From the NCBI RefSeq assembly GCF_003952485.1, contig NZ_CP034447.1, forward strand, positions 4,292,501 through 4,356,500: 64,000 bases of DNA, written 5' to 3'. Below, piece after piece: positions 8,247 to 16,845 of the stretch (position 1 is the first letter of the stretch; each line of letters starts with the position of its first letter). The stretch comes from Mesorhizobium sp. M1E.F.Ca.ET.045.02.1.1. Lineage in GTDB: Bacteria; Pseudomonadota; Alphaproteobacteria; Rhizobiales; Rhizobiaceae. The notes under the pieces are model-generated. The model searched no databases. It saw only the letters and a list, made by a program, of their open reading frames with translations, and was not told the origin of the DNA. A program made the position numbers and the translations under genes.

Positions 8247-9329
8247 ATGAGACGTACTTTCCCGCTCGCGGCATCCGCCGCGGCGTTGTTGCTCGGCGTG
8301 CCCTCCGCCTTCGCGCAGTCCGGCGGCGTCGAGAAAGCAGTCGGCGGCTACAGCTTCGAGGAAGCCGCAAAGGAAGCCCCCACCACCAAGGATTTCCACT
8401 CGGCCGATGGCCATCTCACCTTCGCCATCGTCACACATACGGCCGGCAACGGCTTCTTCGATCCGGTCTATGTCGGCGCAACTGCCGCCGGCAATCTGAT
8501 CGGCGCCAAGATACTGCTGCTCGGCTCGGAATCTCCGACCGACGACCCGGCCCGCGAGATCGAAATCCTGAATCAGATCGTGCAGGATCCGACGATCGAC
8601 GGGCTGATCATGACAACGCCCCAGGTCGGCGCCTATAACGACATCGTCAAGGCCGCCGAGGCCAAGGGCATACCGGTAGCAACGACCAATTCCTTCGACG
8701 GCACGATCCTCGACCGCAGCGGCATCAGCCACACCGGTCAGGACGCCTCCGCCGCGGCGATCGCCGGCGAGGCACTCGTCAAGTGCCTGGCCGACAAGGG
8801 TATCGAGAAGGGCTCGATCGTCCTGCCGTCATCGACCGCGATGGGCAACATCGAGGTGAACAATCGAGTCACCTCGGCCTTCAACGCGATCGTCAAGGGC
8901 CTGAAGGCCGCCGGCAAGCTCGAGGCCTTCAAGGTCGACGCGGGGCCTGAGAACACCGGCATCGACACCAATCCGAACGATCCGGTGAACGGCATCGTGA
9001 CGCTGTTCGAATCGCGCGGTGACGTTGTCGGCGCCTTCGCCGGCAACAACGTGTTCACGCCGGCGCTCGCCAAGGCCGTCGCCCAGACCGGCAAGACCGG
9101 CAAGATCTGCGCCTACGGCTTCGACATCGGCCCGACCCAGCAGGATGCGCTGAAGAGCGGCGACCTGACCGGCGCGCTCGGGCAGCAGCCCTTCCTGCAG
9201 GGCTTCTATCCGGTCATGCAGCTCTATCTGCAGATCGATCGTGGCATCGCGGCCGCCAATCTGGATACGCGTGCCCAACTTGTGACGAAGGAGACCGTGA
9301 CAAAGGTCGGCAAGCGCTTCGAGAACTGA
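8247..9329 (+). CDS. Carbohydrate ABC importer periplasmic binding protein
   Basis: A 360-residue exported protein with a signal peptide (MRRTFPLAASAAALLLGVPSAFA) ending about residue 23. A ribose-binding-type core follows: LTFAIVTHTAGNGFFDPVYVGA, then repeated lobe elements such as GLIMTTPQVGAYNDIVKAAEAKGIPVATTNSFD. The start is fixed by GGGAGGATAATCATG. It is the first gene of an importer operon with the fused permease and single ATPase. A two-hairpin repeat occupies the space before the permease gene and may raise the level of this message over the membrane components. Substrate unknown. Confidence 0.88.
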   Translation: MRRTFPLAASAAALLLGVPSAFAQSGGVEKAVGGYSFEEAAKEAPTTKDFHSADGHLTFAIVTHTAGNGFFDPVYVGATAAGNLIGAKILLLGSESPTDDPAREIEILNQIVQDPTIDGLIMTTPQVGAYNDIVKAAEAKGIPVATTNSFDGTILDRSGISHTGQDASAAAIAGEALVKCLADKGIEKGSIVLPSSTAMGNIEVNNRVTSAFNAIVKGLKAAGKLEAFKVDAGPENTGIDTNPNDPVNGIVTLFESRGDVVGAFAGNNVFTPALAKAVAQTGKTGKICAYGFDIGPTQQDALKSGDLTGALGQQPFLQGFYPVMQLYLQIDRGIAAANLDTRAQLVTKETVTKVGKRFEN

Positions 9330-9333
9330 ACCA

Positions 9334-9430
9334 ATGCATGTCGCCCAAAAGTGCGCAGCGGTTTTGGGACAACGACATGCATAAAACAAGAAACTGAAGC
9401 GCGTCGTCCTTCTGGCGCGACGCGCTTCAG
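9334..9430. repeat. Composite palindromic repeat (family A), between binding protein and permease genes
   Basis: First hairpin, 9334-9382: ATGCATGTCGCCCAAAAG ... TTTTGGGACAACGACATGCAT. Second hairpin, about 9396-9430: GAAGCGCGTCG ... CGACGCGCTTC. The same two modules occur together near 15.2, 50.2, 52.1 and 59.5 kb, and the first alone at 23.6 kb. Confidence 0.85.
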
Positions 9431-9471
9431 GATATTTCCGCGCGGTTTACCTTCGGAACCCAGTTATCAAC

Positions 9472-11721
9472 ATGTCCGCCGAAGCTCCCGCCCGCCGCCT
9501 TCCATCCCAGCTCGTCGGGGGCTGGGAAGCGGGATTGCTTGCCCTGCTGGCGCTGATCTATCTCGGCGGCGCTGTCGTCAATCCGACCTTCTTCGGCTCG
9601 CTGGAGGCGTTCCATGCGCTGCTGCGCGACACCTCGCGGGTCGCCATCATTGCGGTCGGAATGACGTTCGTCATCGTCAACAAGGACCTCGACCTTTCGG
9701 TCGGCTCCATCTACGGCCTGGTCGCCGTGGTTTTTGCCAGGCTGTTCGCGCCAAGCTTTGCCGATCTCGACATCGTCACGTCGGTGACCGTCTGCGTCCT
9801 TCTTGGCGTGGTGATCGGCCTTGTCAACGGCGTGCTGGTTACCATCCTCAAAGTGCCGGCGTTCATCGCCACATTGACCACGCTTTTGATCGGCCGCGGC
9901 TTCGTGCTTGCGCTGACGCAAGGGCAGGCGATCTACTATCCCGGCAAGGCGAAGGAGGCTCCGTTCTTCTTCCACCTCGGTGAGACGAACGTGTTCGGCT
10001 TCAACAACCAGATCGCGATCTTCGCCGTCGTTGCCGTGATCGGCGCCTACGTGCTCGCCAACACTCGCTGGGGCTATGAGACCTTTGCGACGGGCGGCAA
10101 CGAGCAGGCAGCGGTTTATGCCGGCATACCGACGAACTGGGTGCGCATCCGTGCCTATCTGCTCTCGTCGCTCTGCGCCGCCGTTGCCGGCCTTCTGTCG
10201 GCTGCACAGGACAAGGGCGTGACCCCGCTTTACGGCGTCAGCGGCGAACTGACCGTCATCGCAGCGGTGATCATCGGCGGCGCTTCCATTCTCGGCGGTC
10301 GCGGCCGCGTCGCCGGGTCCTGCCTCGGCGCCACGCTGGTCGTTCTGCTCGACAAGGTGCTGCGCGAGGGTTTGCCGATCACGCGCACCATCAAGATCGG
10401 CGAGGAGGAGGTGACCGTCAACGCCGTCTACTCCCTGCCGGTGGGCGCGGTGCCGGTCTTCCTCGGGCTGCTGCTTGTCATCGCCGTGCTGATCGAACCC
10501 TATCTCATCCGCCGCCAGATCGCGGCGCGCTTCTGGGCATGGCTGCGCGGCAGGCCGCCGCCGCCGGCCTTCGAGATTGGCGGCGTCGCGCTCGAGGGCG
10601 TGGTGACCAAGGGCGCGATGGCGACCGACATCGCATTGTCGGCGACCGGGTTCGGCAAGTTCCTCGCCCGGCGCGACGCCCTCGCCGTCATCCTGACGGT
10701 GGTGCTGTGGCTCACGGGTCTTTTCCTCAGGCCGGATTACTGGTGGAACCTGTCCAACACTTTCGCGATCCTGCTCAACTACACCGAGCTGGCGCTGATC
10801 ACGGTCGGGCTTACCTACGTCATCGCGGCCGGCGATATCGACCTCTCCGTCGGAGCCGTCCTGGCGCTCGCCGGCAGCTCGGCGGCCTATTTCCTGAAGG
10901 TCCTTGGCGCCGACCCCGTCACCGCTGTCGCGATGGGCCTGCTTGCGGGAATGCTTGCCGGCCTCGTCAACGCCGTCGTCGCCGTTGGCTTGAAACTCCC
11001 GGCCTTCATCGCAACGCTTGGCATGTTTTACATCGCCCGCGGCCTCGCGGCGTGGTTCGTCGCCGGCCAGCAGCTTACCGGCTGGCCGGAGGGCTACAAC
11101 TTGCTCGGCCGCAAGGTGAACGACATCCTCCTTCACTTCGGCATCGTGCTTCCGGATGGCATCCTCAAAACACTGGCCGAGGTGGTCAGCGTGCAGACGG
11201 TCTGGATGATCTTCGTCGCCCTGATTGCCGGCATCGTGCTCGCCTACACGCCGTTCGGGCAAAAGGTCTATGCAACCGGCGGCAACATCCGCGCCGCCGC
11301 CTATGCCGGCATCAACACCAACCGGGCGCGCTTCATCTCGCTCATGCTGGCGGCGTTCTGCGCGACGATGGCCGGGATCATCAACGTCGCCTATTTCCGA
11401 AGCTTCAACCCCGTTGCAGGCCAGTTCCGCGAACTCGACGCCATCGCGTCGGTGATCATCGGCGGCGGGTCGATATTCGGCGGCTACGGCACCATGCTTG
11501 GTTCTCTGGCCGGTGCAGCCGTGATCACTCTCGTTAGGGCGCTCCTGCAGCTCAATGTCCAGGGCTTCAGCATGCCGCAGCATTGGATCAACGTCTTCAT
11601 CGGCGTCATCCTCATTGCCGCGGTGCTGATCGACATCTGGGTACGCCAGGCCAACATCTTCGGTCGCCTGCGAGCCCGCCTCGCGCGACGCGCACGAACC
11701 CGGGAAACCATTCATGCCTGA
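9472..11721 (+). CDS. Fused double-domain ABC carbohydrate permease
   Basis: A 749-residue inner-membrane protein made of two complete BPD_transp_2 permease domains in tandem. The first half carries AIIAVGMTFVIVNKDLDLSVGS and the second half the parallel ALITVGLTYVIAAGDIDLSVGA. Each half also has the later AAVIIGGASILGG or ASVIIGGGSIFGG element typical of RbsC-type permeases. A hydrophilic linker joins them at about residues 350-405 (RRQIAARFWAWLRGRPPPP ... ARRDALAV). Most relatives use two separate permeases or a homodimer, so this is a covalent heterodimer. Its stop overlaps the ATPase start by 8 bases, showing tight co-translation. The ribosome binding site at 9472 is weak. Confidence 0.88.
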   Translation: MSAEAPARRLPSQLVGGWEAGLLALLALIYLGGAVVNPTFFGSLEAFHALLRDTSRVAIIAVGMTFVIVNKDLDLSVGSIYGLVAVVFARLFAPSFADLDIVTSVTVCVLLGVVIGLVNGVLVTILKVPAFIATLTTLLIGRGFVLALTQGQAIYYPGKAKEAPFFFHLGETNVFGFNNQIAIFAVVAVIGAYVLANTRWGYETFATGGNEQAAVYAGIPTNWVRIRAYLLSSLCAAVAGLLSAAQDKGVTPLYGVSGELTVIAAVIIGGASILGGRGRVAGSCLGATLVVLLDKVLREGLPITRTIKIGEEEVTVNAVYSLPVGAVPVFLGLLLVIAVLIEPYLIRRQIAARFWAWLRGRPPPPAFEIGGVALEGVVTKGAMATDIALSATGFGKFLARRDALAVILTVVLWLTGLFLRPDYWWNLSNTFAILLNYTELALITVGLTYVIAAGDIDLSVGAVLALAGSSAAYFLKVLGADPVTAVAMGLLAGMLAGLVNAVVAVGLKLPAFIATLGMFYIARGLAAWFVAGQQLTGWPEGYNLLGRKVNDILLHFGIVLPDGILKTLAEVVSVQTVWMIFVALIAGIVLAYTPFGQKVYATGGNIRAAAYAGINTNRARFISLMLAAFCATMAGIINVAYFRSFNPVAGQFRELDAIASVIIGGGSIFGGYGTMLGSLAGAAVITLVRALLQLNVQGFSMPQHWINVFIGVILIAAVLIDIWVRQANIFGRLRARLARRARTRETIHA

Positions 11722-12496
11722 CGTTGCGTTGCCTCAACCGATCGTGGAAATGCGAAGCATCGAAAAAGCCTTCGGGGCCGTGCAGGCGCTTCGGAAAGTC
11801 GATCTGGTGCTCTATCCCGGAGAGATCCTTGGACTGGTCGGCGACAACTCGGCCGGCAAGTCGACGCTCATGAAGATCCTCACCGGCGCCTATCAGCGCG
11901 ACGCCGGCGAAATCCTCGTCGCCGGCCAACCGGTGCACTTCAAGAGTCCGCATGAGAGCCGCGATGCGGGCATCGAGATGATCTACCAGGATTTCGCTCT
12001 TTGTGGAAACATGGATGTCGGCCAGAACATCTTTCTTGGCCGCTGGCCGCGCAAAGGCCCTTTTATCAATCGCCGCAAGATGTACGCGGAAGCCGACAGC
12101 GTGCTGAAGCGGCTCAAGGTGGACGTTAACTCCGTTTTCCAGAAGGTCGAGAGCCTGTCGGGCGGTCGCCAGCAGTCCGTGGCGATTGCCCGCGCGATTT
12201 CGTTCGAGCCACGCGTCGTGATCCTCGACGAACCGACCGCCAACCTCTCGGTGATGGCGACCGAGCGGCTCCTCGAGACTATGCTGGAGCTGAAAAGGCA
12301 GGGTGTTGCCCAGATCATCATCTCGCACCGGCTGGTCGACATTTTCGCCGTAGGCGACCGTGTCATGGTGCTCAAGCGCGGCGAGAATGTCGGCGACCGT
12401 CACGTCAGGAACACCGACGAGCACGAGGTCCTCGAGATCATAGTCTCCGGCACGCGGGAGCAGGCGCTTACGGCCGATCAGGCGAGGGCGGTCTGA
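11714..12496 (+). CDS. Sugar ABC importer ATPase, single domain
   Basis: A 260-residue single-domain ATPase partnering the fused permease. Walker A reads GDNSAGKST (residues 43-51), with Ser46 where the family normally has Gly. The signature is LSGGRQQ, Walker B is VVILDEPTAN and the H-loop is SHR. A single-domain ATPase must dimerise to serve the fused permease, giving one permease chain per two ATPase chains. That is the mirror image of the usual RbsA arrangement, with a double ATPase and a permease dimer. It overlaps the permease gene by 8 bases. Full activity is likely since the substituted loop position is not catalytic. Confidence 0.88.
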   Translation: MPDVALPQPIVEMRSIEKAFGAVQALRKVDLVLYPGEILGLVGDNSAGKSTLMKILTGAYQRDAGEILVAGQPVHFKSPHESRDAGIEMIYQDFALCGNMDVGQNIFLGRWPRKGPFINRRKMYAEADSVLKRLKVDVNSVFQKVESLSGGRQQSVAIARAISFEPRVVILDEPTANLSVMATERLLETMLELKRQGVAQIIISHRLVDIFAVGDRVMVLKRGENVGDRHVRNTDEHEVLEIIVSGTREQALTADQARAV

Positions 12497-12684
12497 CCAC
12501 CGAGGCGTTGGCCTGAGGGCTTATCGCCTCTACCAGGGCTGAACCAATATTCGTCGGCTTGACAATGGCCATGGCCTGCGCGACCCAGACCGGAATGGGA
12601 TGGGGCTGCGAACATGGTTGCTGTGGCTAAGCTCTTGATTGTCAACCCGCCGCTGCGCTCCTTTCGTGCAAAAAGGGCAGGGGC

Positions 12685-13713
12685 GTGACAAGGCCGCGCT
12701 CGCGCCGGGGTGGCGGTCGCCCGACGATTGCCGATGTCGCGCGCAAGGCGGGTGTGGGCGCCATCACCGTGTCGCGCGCCCTGCGCGAGCCCGGGCGGGT
12801 CTCGGAAGATCTGCGCCGGCAGATACAGGTCGCCGTCGACGAGCTCGGCTATATCCCGGATCCCAATGCACGCGCGTTGGCTTCGGCGCGCGCGGAGGTC
12901 TTCGGCGTGCTGGTGCCGTCGCTTACCAACAACGTCTTCGCCGAGGTGGTGCGCGGCATTTACGACAGCCTTTCGGACAGCCCGATCCGCATCCAGATGG
13001 GCAATACGCATTATTCTGGCCTGGAGGAAGAGCGCCTGCTGCAGCTGTTCGCCTCGCAGCGACCGGCCGCGCTGATCGTGGCCGGGATCGACCAGACGCC
13101 GCTGTCGCGAAAGCTGCTGGAGACGGCCGGCTGTCCGGTGGTGCAGGTTATGGAAACCGGGCCCGATCCGGTCGACATGCTGGTCGGCTTCTCGCATTTC
13201 GACGGCGGCCGCACGGCCACCGAGCACCTGATCGAAATGGGCTACCGGCGGATCGGCTTCATCGGCGCCCGCATGGATCCGCGTTCGCAGCGGCGCCTTG
13301 CCGGCTATCGCGCCGCGATGGAGGCGGCAGGCCTGTTCGACCTCCGTCTGGTCACGACCACGCCGCTGCTGTCCAGCGTGACGCTCGGACGTGAGCTTCT
13401 GCGCGATGCGCTGGCCAAGATGCCGGCGCTCGACGGCGTCTTCTGCAACAATGACGATATTGCGCTCGGCGTTCTGTTCGAATGCCACCGCGCCGCGATC
13501 GCTGTGCCGAAAACAATCGGCATTGTCGGCTTCAACGACCTCGACATGATGCAGGCGGCTTTCCCGTCGGTCACCAGCATTCGCACGCATCGCTATGAAA
13601 TCGGCCGCCAGGCGGTTGCCATGGCATTGTCGGCGATCGCGGGCCAAAGGCCGCAGCATCGGGTCGTCGACCTCGGTTTCGAGCTAATACGCCGCGAGAG
13701 CACCGCTCGCTGA
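12685..13713 (+). CDS. LacI-family transcription regulator, gluconate-repressor-like
   Basis: A 342-residue regulator. The LacI helix-turn-helix is at about residues 13-33 (PTIADVARKAGVGAITVSRAL), followed by the hinge region (LGYIPDPNARALASARA) and a periplasmic-binding-protein-like effector domain. The variant VGAITVSRALREPGRVSEDLR resembles gluconate-operon repressors of the LacI family. Its predicted operator, a long perfect palindrome with central CG, lies 39 bases after its stop and upstream of the importer operon that ends in gluconokinase. The start is a GTG at 12685 just after AGGGGC; there is no ATG nearby. It probably represses the downstream operon in the absence of inducer. Confidence 0.9.
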   Translation: MTRPRSRRGGGRPTIADVARKAGVGAITVSRALREPGRVSEDLRRQIQVAVDELGYIPDPNARALASARAEVFGVLVPSLTNNVFAEVVRGIYDSLSDSPIRIQMGNTHYSGLEEERLLQLFASQRPAALIVAGIDQTPLSRKLLETAGCPVVQVMETGPDPVDMLVGFSHFDGGRTATEHLIEMGYRRIGFIGARMDPRSQRRLAGYRAAMEAAGLFDLRLVTTTPLLSSVTLGRELLRDALAKMPALDGVFCNNDDIALGVLFECHRAAIAVPKTIGIVGFNDLDMMQAAFPSVTSIRTHRYEIGRQAVAMALSAIAGQRPQHRVVDLGFELIRRESTAR

Positions 13714-13751
13714 AACACACAGAGGCGACTGTGCAAATGCCGGTTTACAGC

Positions 13752-13777
13752 CTTTAATGGTAGCGCTACCATTAAAG
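13752..13777. promoter_or_regulatory. LacI-type operator, 26-base perfect palindrome
   Basis: The sequence is fully self-complementary around the centre (core AATGGTAGCGCTACCATT), with CG at the dyad centre as is typical for LacI-family sites. It lies between the LacI-family gene and the binding protein gene, about 205 bases upstream of the latter. It is the best-supported regulatory site in the window. Confidence 0.8.
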
Positions 13778-13792
13778 CATGAAGCCTGTTTA

Positions 13793-13833
13793 TTATACAT
13801 AAGCAACAGCTCATGCTTGTTTATTATGTATAA
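13793..13833. promoter_or_regulatory. AT-rich promoter region with paired repeats
   Basis: TTATACATAA (13793-13802) and TTATGTATAA (13824-13833) are exact inverted repeats. TGTTTATTAT occurs twice as a direct repeat, and AAGCATGA/TCATGCTT form an outer inverted pair. TATAAT at 13830-13835 is a good -10 candidate for the operon; no clear -35 is seen. Confidence 0.45.
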
Positions 13834-13981
13834 TATGATAGTTTCATGAGCCGCTTGGAGGGCCGAGAGGGGGAAAAGAGGGACGGCACAAGCCACCTCG
13901 CAAGCGTATCGGATTGGCAGGAGGGTGCCGGCCGACCGCCAACACATTTAACAAGCAGAACTGCAACTGGGAGGAATACCG

Positions 13982-15106
13982 ATGATCAAGTCACTCGTTG
14001 GCGGCGTCATTGCCGCCACTGCATTTGTCATGCTGAGTTCTTCGGCGATCGCCGATCCGGAAATTGTCAAAGGGCCGGCGGCCGAGCCCGACTGCTTCGC
14101 GCCCTGGGCGGCCGACACACAGTTCTTCAAATATCCGAAGAAAGATGGTCCGTACCGGATCGCGCTCGCCAACGGCTATATCGCCAACACTTGGCGCATC
14201 CAGATGATTCAGACCGCCAAGGCCTACGCCGCGCAGCCGGACGTCGCCAAGAAGCTGAAGGAATTCAAGGTGGTATCGACCGGCGAGGATGTGCCGGCGC
14301 AGATTTCGGCGATCAACAACTTCATCGATTCCGGCTTTGACGCCATCGTCGTCAACGCCCAGAACCCGACCGCATTCGGGCCGGTGATCAAGCGCGCCAA
14401 GGAAGCCGGCGTCATTCTCGTCGCCTTCGACAACATCCTCGACACCAAGGACGCCATCAACGTCAATGTCGATCAGAAGGGCCTCGGCGAGCTGTGGGGC
14501 AAGTGGCTGGTCTCGCATGTGCCGAATGGCGGCAAGGTGCTCGAGGTGCGCGGCGTGGCCGGCACCTCAGTCGACACCGACCGCCACAACGGCATCCATG
14601 AGGTGCTCGATGGGTCCGGCAAGAAGTGGGATGTCACCGAGGTCGTCGGAAAATGGGATGACGGCGTGGCGCAGAAGGCCACCGCCGACGCGATCGCCAC
14701 CAGCGGACCGTTCGACGGCATCACGGGACAGGGCGGCGACACCGGCATCGTGCAGGCGATGATCGACGCCAAGCATCCGTTCGTGCCGTTCGGCGGCGAG
14801 ACGGAAAACGGCTTCCGCAAGTTCTGCGCCGCGCATGCGGCGGATGGACTGAAATGCTCTTCGGCCGGCACCGGCCCGGCCCAGGTCGCGGTCGCCATCA
14901 AGACTGCGATCGCAGCGCTCGAAGGCAATGTCGTGCCGCAGTCGGTCAAGCTGCCTTTGGCCATCGTCGAGGATCCGAACTTCAAGGCGGGGCAGGATTT
15001 CTTCCCGGACCAGTCCGACAATTTCTTCGTCGGCAACTCCTTCCCGACCTGCGGCATCAATTTCACCGCGCAGGAAATCATGGGCCAGACCAAGGAAAAC
15101 AAGTAG
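13982..15106 (+). CDS. ABC importer periplasmic binding protein, probable gluconate/sugar acid
   Basis: A 374-residue exported binding protein with a signal peptide (MIKSLVGGVIAATAFVMLSSSAIA) ending about residue 24. The ribose-type core is recognisable (YRIALANGYIANTWRIQMIQTAKAY; INNFIDSGFDAIVVNAQNPTAF). Three or four Cys in the mature protein (PDCFAPW, KFCAAHAADGLKCSS, PTCGINF) may form disulfides, unusual for this family. The start follows GGGAGGAATACCG. It is the first gene of the operon under the LacI-type palindrome, followed by double ATPase, two permeases and gluconokinase. Gluconate specificity is inferred from that kinase and regulator and is not visible in the protein itself. Confidence 0.85.
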   Translation: MIKSLVGGVIAATAFVMLSSSAIADPEIVKGPAAEPDCFAPWAADTQFFKYPKKDGPYRIALANGYIANTWRIQMIQTAKAYAAQPDVAKKLKEFKVVSTGEDVPAQISAINNFIDSGFDAIVVNAQNPTAFGPVIKRAKEAGVILVAFDNILDTKDAINVNVDQKGLGELWGKWLVSHVPNGGKVLEVRGVAGTSVDTDRHNGIHEVLDGSGKKWDVTEVVGKWDDGVAQKATADAIATSGPFDGITGQGGDTGIVQAMIDAKHPFVPFGGETENGFRKFCAAHAADGLKCSSAGTGPAQVAVAIKTAIAALEGNVVPQSVKLPLAIVEDPNFKAGQDFFPDQSDNFFVGNSFPTCGINFTAQEIMGQTKENK

Positions 15107-15116
15107 CCTGATCCAA

Positions 15117-15145
15117 CCGGCGCCGCGGGAGATCCGCGGCGCCGG
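15117..15145 (+). terminator. Strong stem-loop after the binding protein gene (attenuator or stabiliser)
   Basis: A perfect 12-base stem (CCGGCGCCGCGG, loop GAGAT, CCGCGGCGCCGG) begins 11 bases after the stop codon. No T run follows. It therefore more likely protects the upstream message or causes partial termination than acts as a full terminator. Confidence 0.55.
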
Positions 15146-15150
15146 CCGCC

Positions 15151-15251
15151 AAAGCGCGTCGCGATCTTTCAGATTTGCTCAATGCGCTTTAGGCTTTTGA
15201 TTTTACGCATGTCTTTGTCCCGAAACCGGTTCCCACTTTCGGGAGACATGC
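15151..15251. repeat. Composite palindromic repeat (family A)
   Basis: It contains an AAAGCGCGTCG ... ATGCGCTTT module followed by the GCATGTCTTTGTCCCGAAA ... TTTCGGGAGACATGC module. The second module is a diverged variant also seen at 52.06 kb. It lies between the binding protein and double ATPase genes. Confidence 0.75.
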
Positions 15252-15288
15252 TCTTGATGCCAATCGCGAACTGGCCTGGGGAGGGCTG

Positions 15289-16845
15289 ATGGACGGCGCG
15301 GCACCGCTCTTCCAGATGGAAGGCATATCCAAGCGCTATGGCGGCGTTCGGGCCTTGGAGAAGGCCGACCTTTCCGTGACGGCCGGGAGCATCCACGCCA
15401 TCCTCGGCGAAAACGGCGCCGGCAAGTCGACCTTGATCAAGGTCATGGCCGGCGTCGTCGCGCCGGACGAAGGCCGCATGACGCTGGATGGGCGCGAGGT
15501 GACCTTCGCCTCACCGGCCGCCGCGAACCAGGCCGGCATCGTCTGCATCTTCCAGGAACTGTCGCTCATCCCGGAACTCAGCGTCGCCGACAACATCGTC
15601 ATTTCCGACCCGCCCAAGCGCTTCGGCATGATCGACCGCAAGGCGCAGCGGCGCATCGCGGAACAGGCGCTTGCCCGGGCGGGCGCTTCAGACATCCATC
15701 CGCTGGCGCTGGTAAAGGATCTGCCGCTGTCGCGTCGGCAGATGGTCGAGATCGCCAAGGCGCTGGCCAGGAAGCCGCGCATCCTGATCCTCGACGAAGC
15801 GACCTCGGCGCTGACGGCGGCGGATGTCGCCAAGATATTCGGCGTGCTGAAGCGGCTGCGCGAGGAAGGGCTGGCGCTGCTCTACATCTCGCACCGCATG
15901 AACGAGATCGCCGAGCTGGCCGACCAGTGCACGGTGTTCCGCAACGGCCGCAATGTCGCCAGCTACGCGGCAGGGTCGAAGAGCGACAACGAAGTGGTCG
16001 AACTGATGATCGGCCGCGAATACAGCCACATCTTCCCGCCGAAGCCGGTTCGTCACCAACCCGGCGCAGTTCCGGTTCTGGAGGCGCGCGGCCTCTCATG
16101 GAGCGGTCGGCTGGACAATATCTCGCTGTCGATCGGAGCCGGCGAGGTCGTCGGGCTCGGCGGTCTCGACGGCCAGGGCCAGCGCGAATTGCTGCTTGCA
16201 TTCTTCGGCGTGCTGCGCGGTCTTTCCGGGCAGATCCTCGTCGACGGCAAGCCGGTTTCGATCGCAAGCCCAGCAGCCGCGAGCGATGACCGCGTGGGCA
16301 TGGCGCTGATCCCGGAAGACCGCAAGACGGAAGGGCTGATGCTGCCGATGACGGTGCGCGAAAACCTGTCTTTCGCGGCGCTCGACAGGCTGTCGAAGGC
16401 CGGCGTTATCGATCGCGGCGCCGAGCAGCGTCTGATCGACGACATGGTCGGGCTGCTGGCGATCAAGACCGCGGGCCTCGACATTCCGGTCGGCGCGCTT
16501 TCCGGCGGCAACCAGCAGAAGGTGGTGATCGCCAAATGGCTGATGCGGCAGCCGCGCATCATCCTGCTCAACGATCCGACGCGCGGCATCGATGTCGGCA
16601 CCAAGCAGGAGCTCTACCAACTGATGCGCAAGCTCGCGGATGCAGGCGCCGCGATCCTGTTCTATTCGACCGATTATGACGAGCTGATCGGCTGCTGCGA
16701 CCGCGTGCTTGTGCTTTATGACGGCGCGGTCAAGCGCGAGCTGGTCGGCGCCGAAATCACCGAGCACGCGCTGATCGCCAGCGCGCTGAACATCCACGGA
16801 GAAAGTGCCAGGAGCGAGAACGTGGTGAAAGGGGGCGCGGCGTGA
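15289..16845 (+). CDS. Sugar ABC importer double ATPase (RbsA-like)
   Basis: A 518-residue protein with two ATPase domains. The first has Walker A GENGAGKST (residues 40-48), a degenerate signature (LSRRQ) and Walker B ILILDEATSAL. The second has the degenerate P-loop of this class (GLGGLDGQGQRE), a good signature (LSGGNQQ) and ILLNDPTRGID in place of hhhhDEPTRGID. The Walker B Asp and catalytic Glu are therefore Asn and Asp in the second domain, leaving the first as the better candidate for hydrolysis. The GGGAGGGCTG box decides the start. Its stop overlaps the next gene (GTGA), so it is translationally coupled to the permease. Confidence 0.9.
   Translation: MDGAAPLFQMEGISKRYGGVRALEKADLSVTAGSIHAILGENGAGKSTLIKVMAGVVAPDEGRMTLDGREVTFASPAAANQAGIVCIFQELSLIPELSVADNIVISDPPKRFGMIDRKAQRRIAEQALARAGASDIHPLALVKDLPLSRRQMVEIAKALARKPRILILDEATSALTAADVAKIFGVLKRLREEGLALLYISHRMNEIAELADQCTVFRNGRNVASYAAGSKSDNEVVELMIGREYSHIFPPKPVRHQPGAVPVLEARGLSWSGRLDNISLSIGAGEVVGLGGLDGQGQRELLLAFFGVLRGLSGQILVDGKPVSIASPAAASDDRVGMALIPEDRKTEGLMLPMTVRENLSFAALDRLSKAGVIDRGAEQRLIDDMVGLLAIKTAGLDIPVGALSGGNQQKVVIAKWLMRQPRIILLNDPTRGIDVGTKQELYQLMRKLADAGAAILFYSTDYDELIGCCDRVLVLYDGAVKRELVGAEITEHALIASALNIHGESARSENVVKGGAA

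Noticed and set aside
9427..11715. Minus-strand open frame of about 760 codons opposite the fused permease
   Set aside because: The antisense frame reads as low-complexity charged sequence; the plus strand has two clear permease domains.
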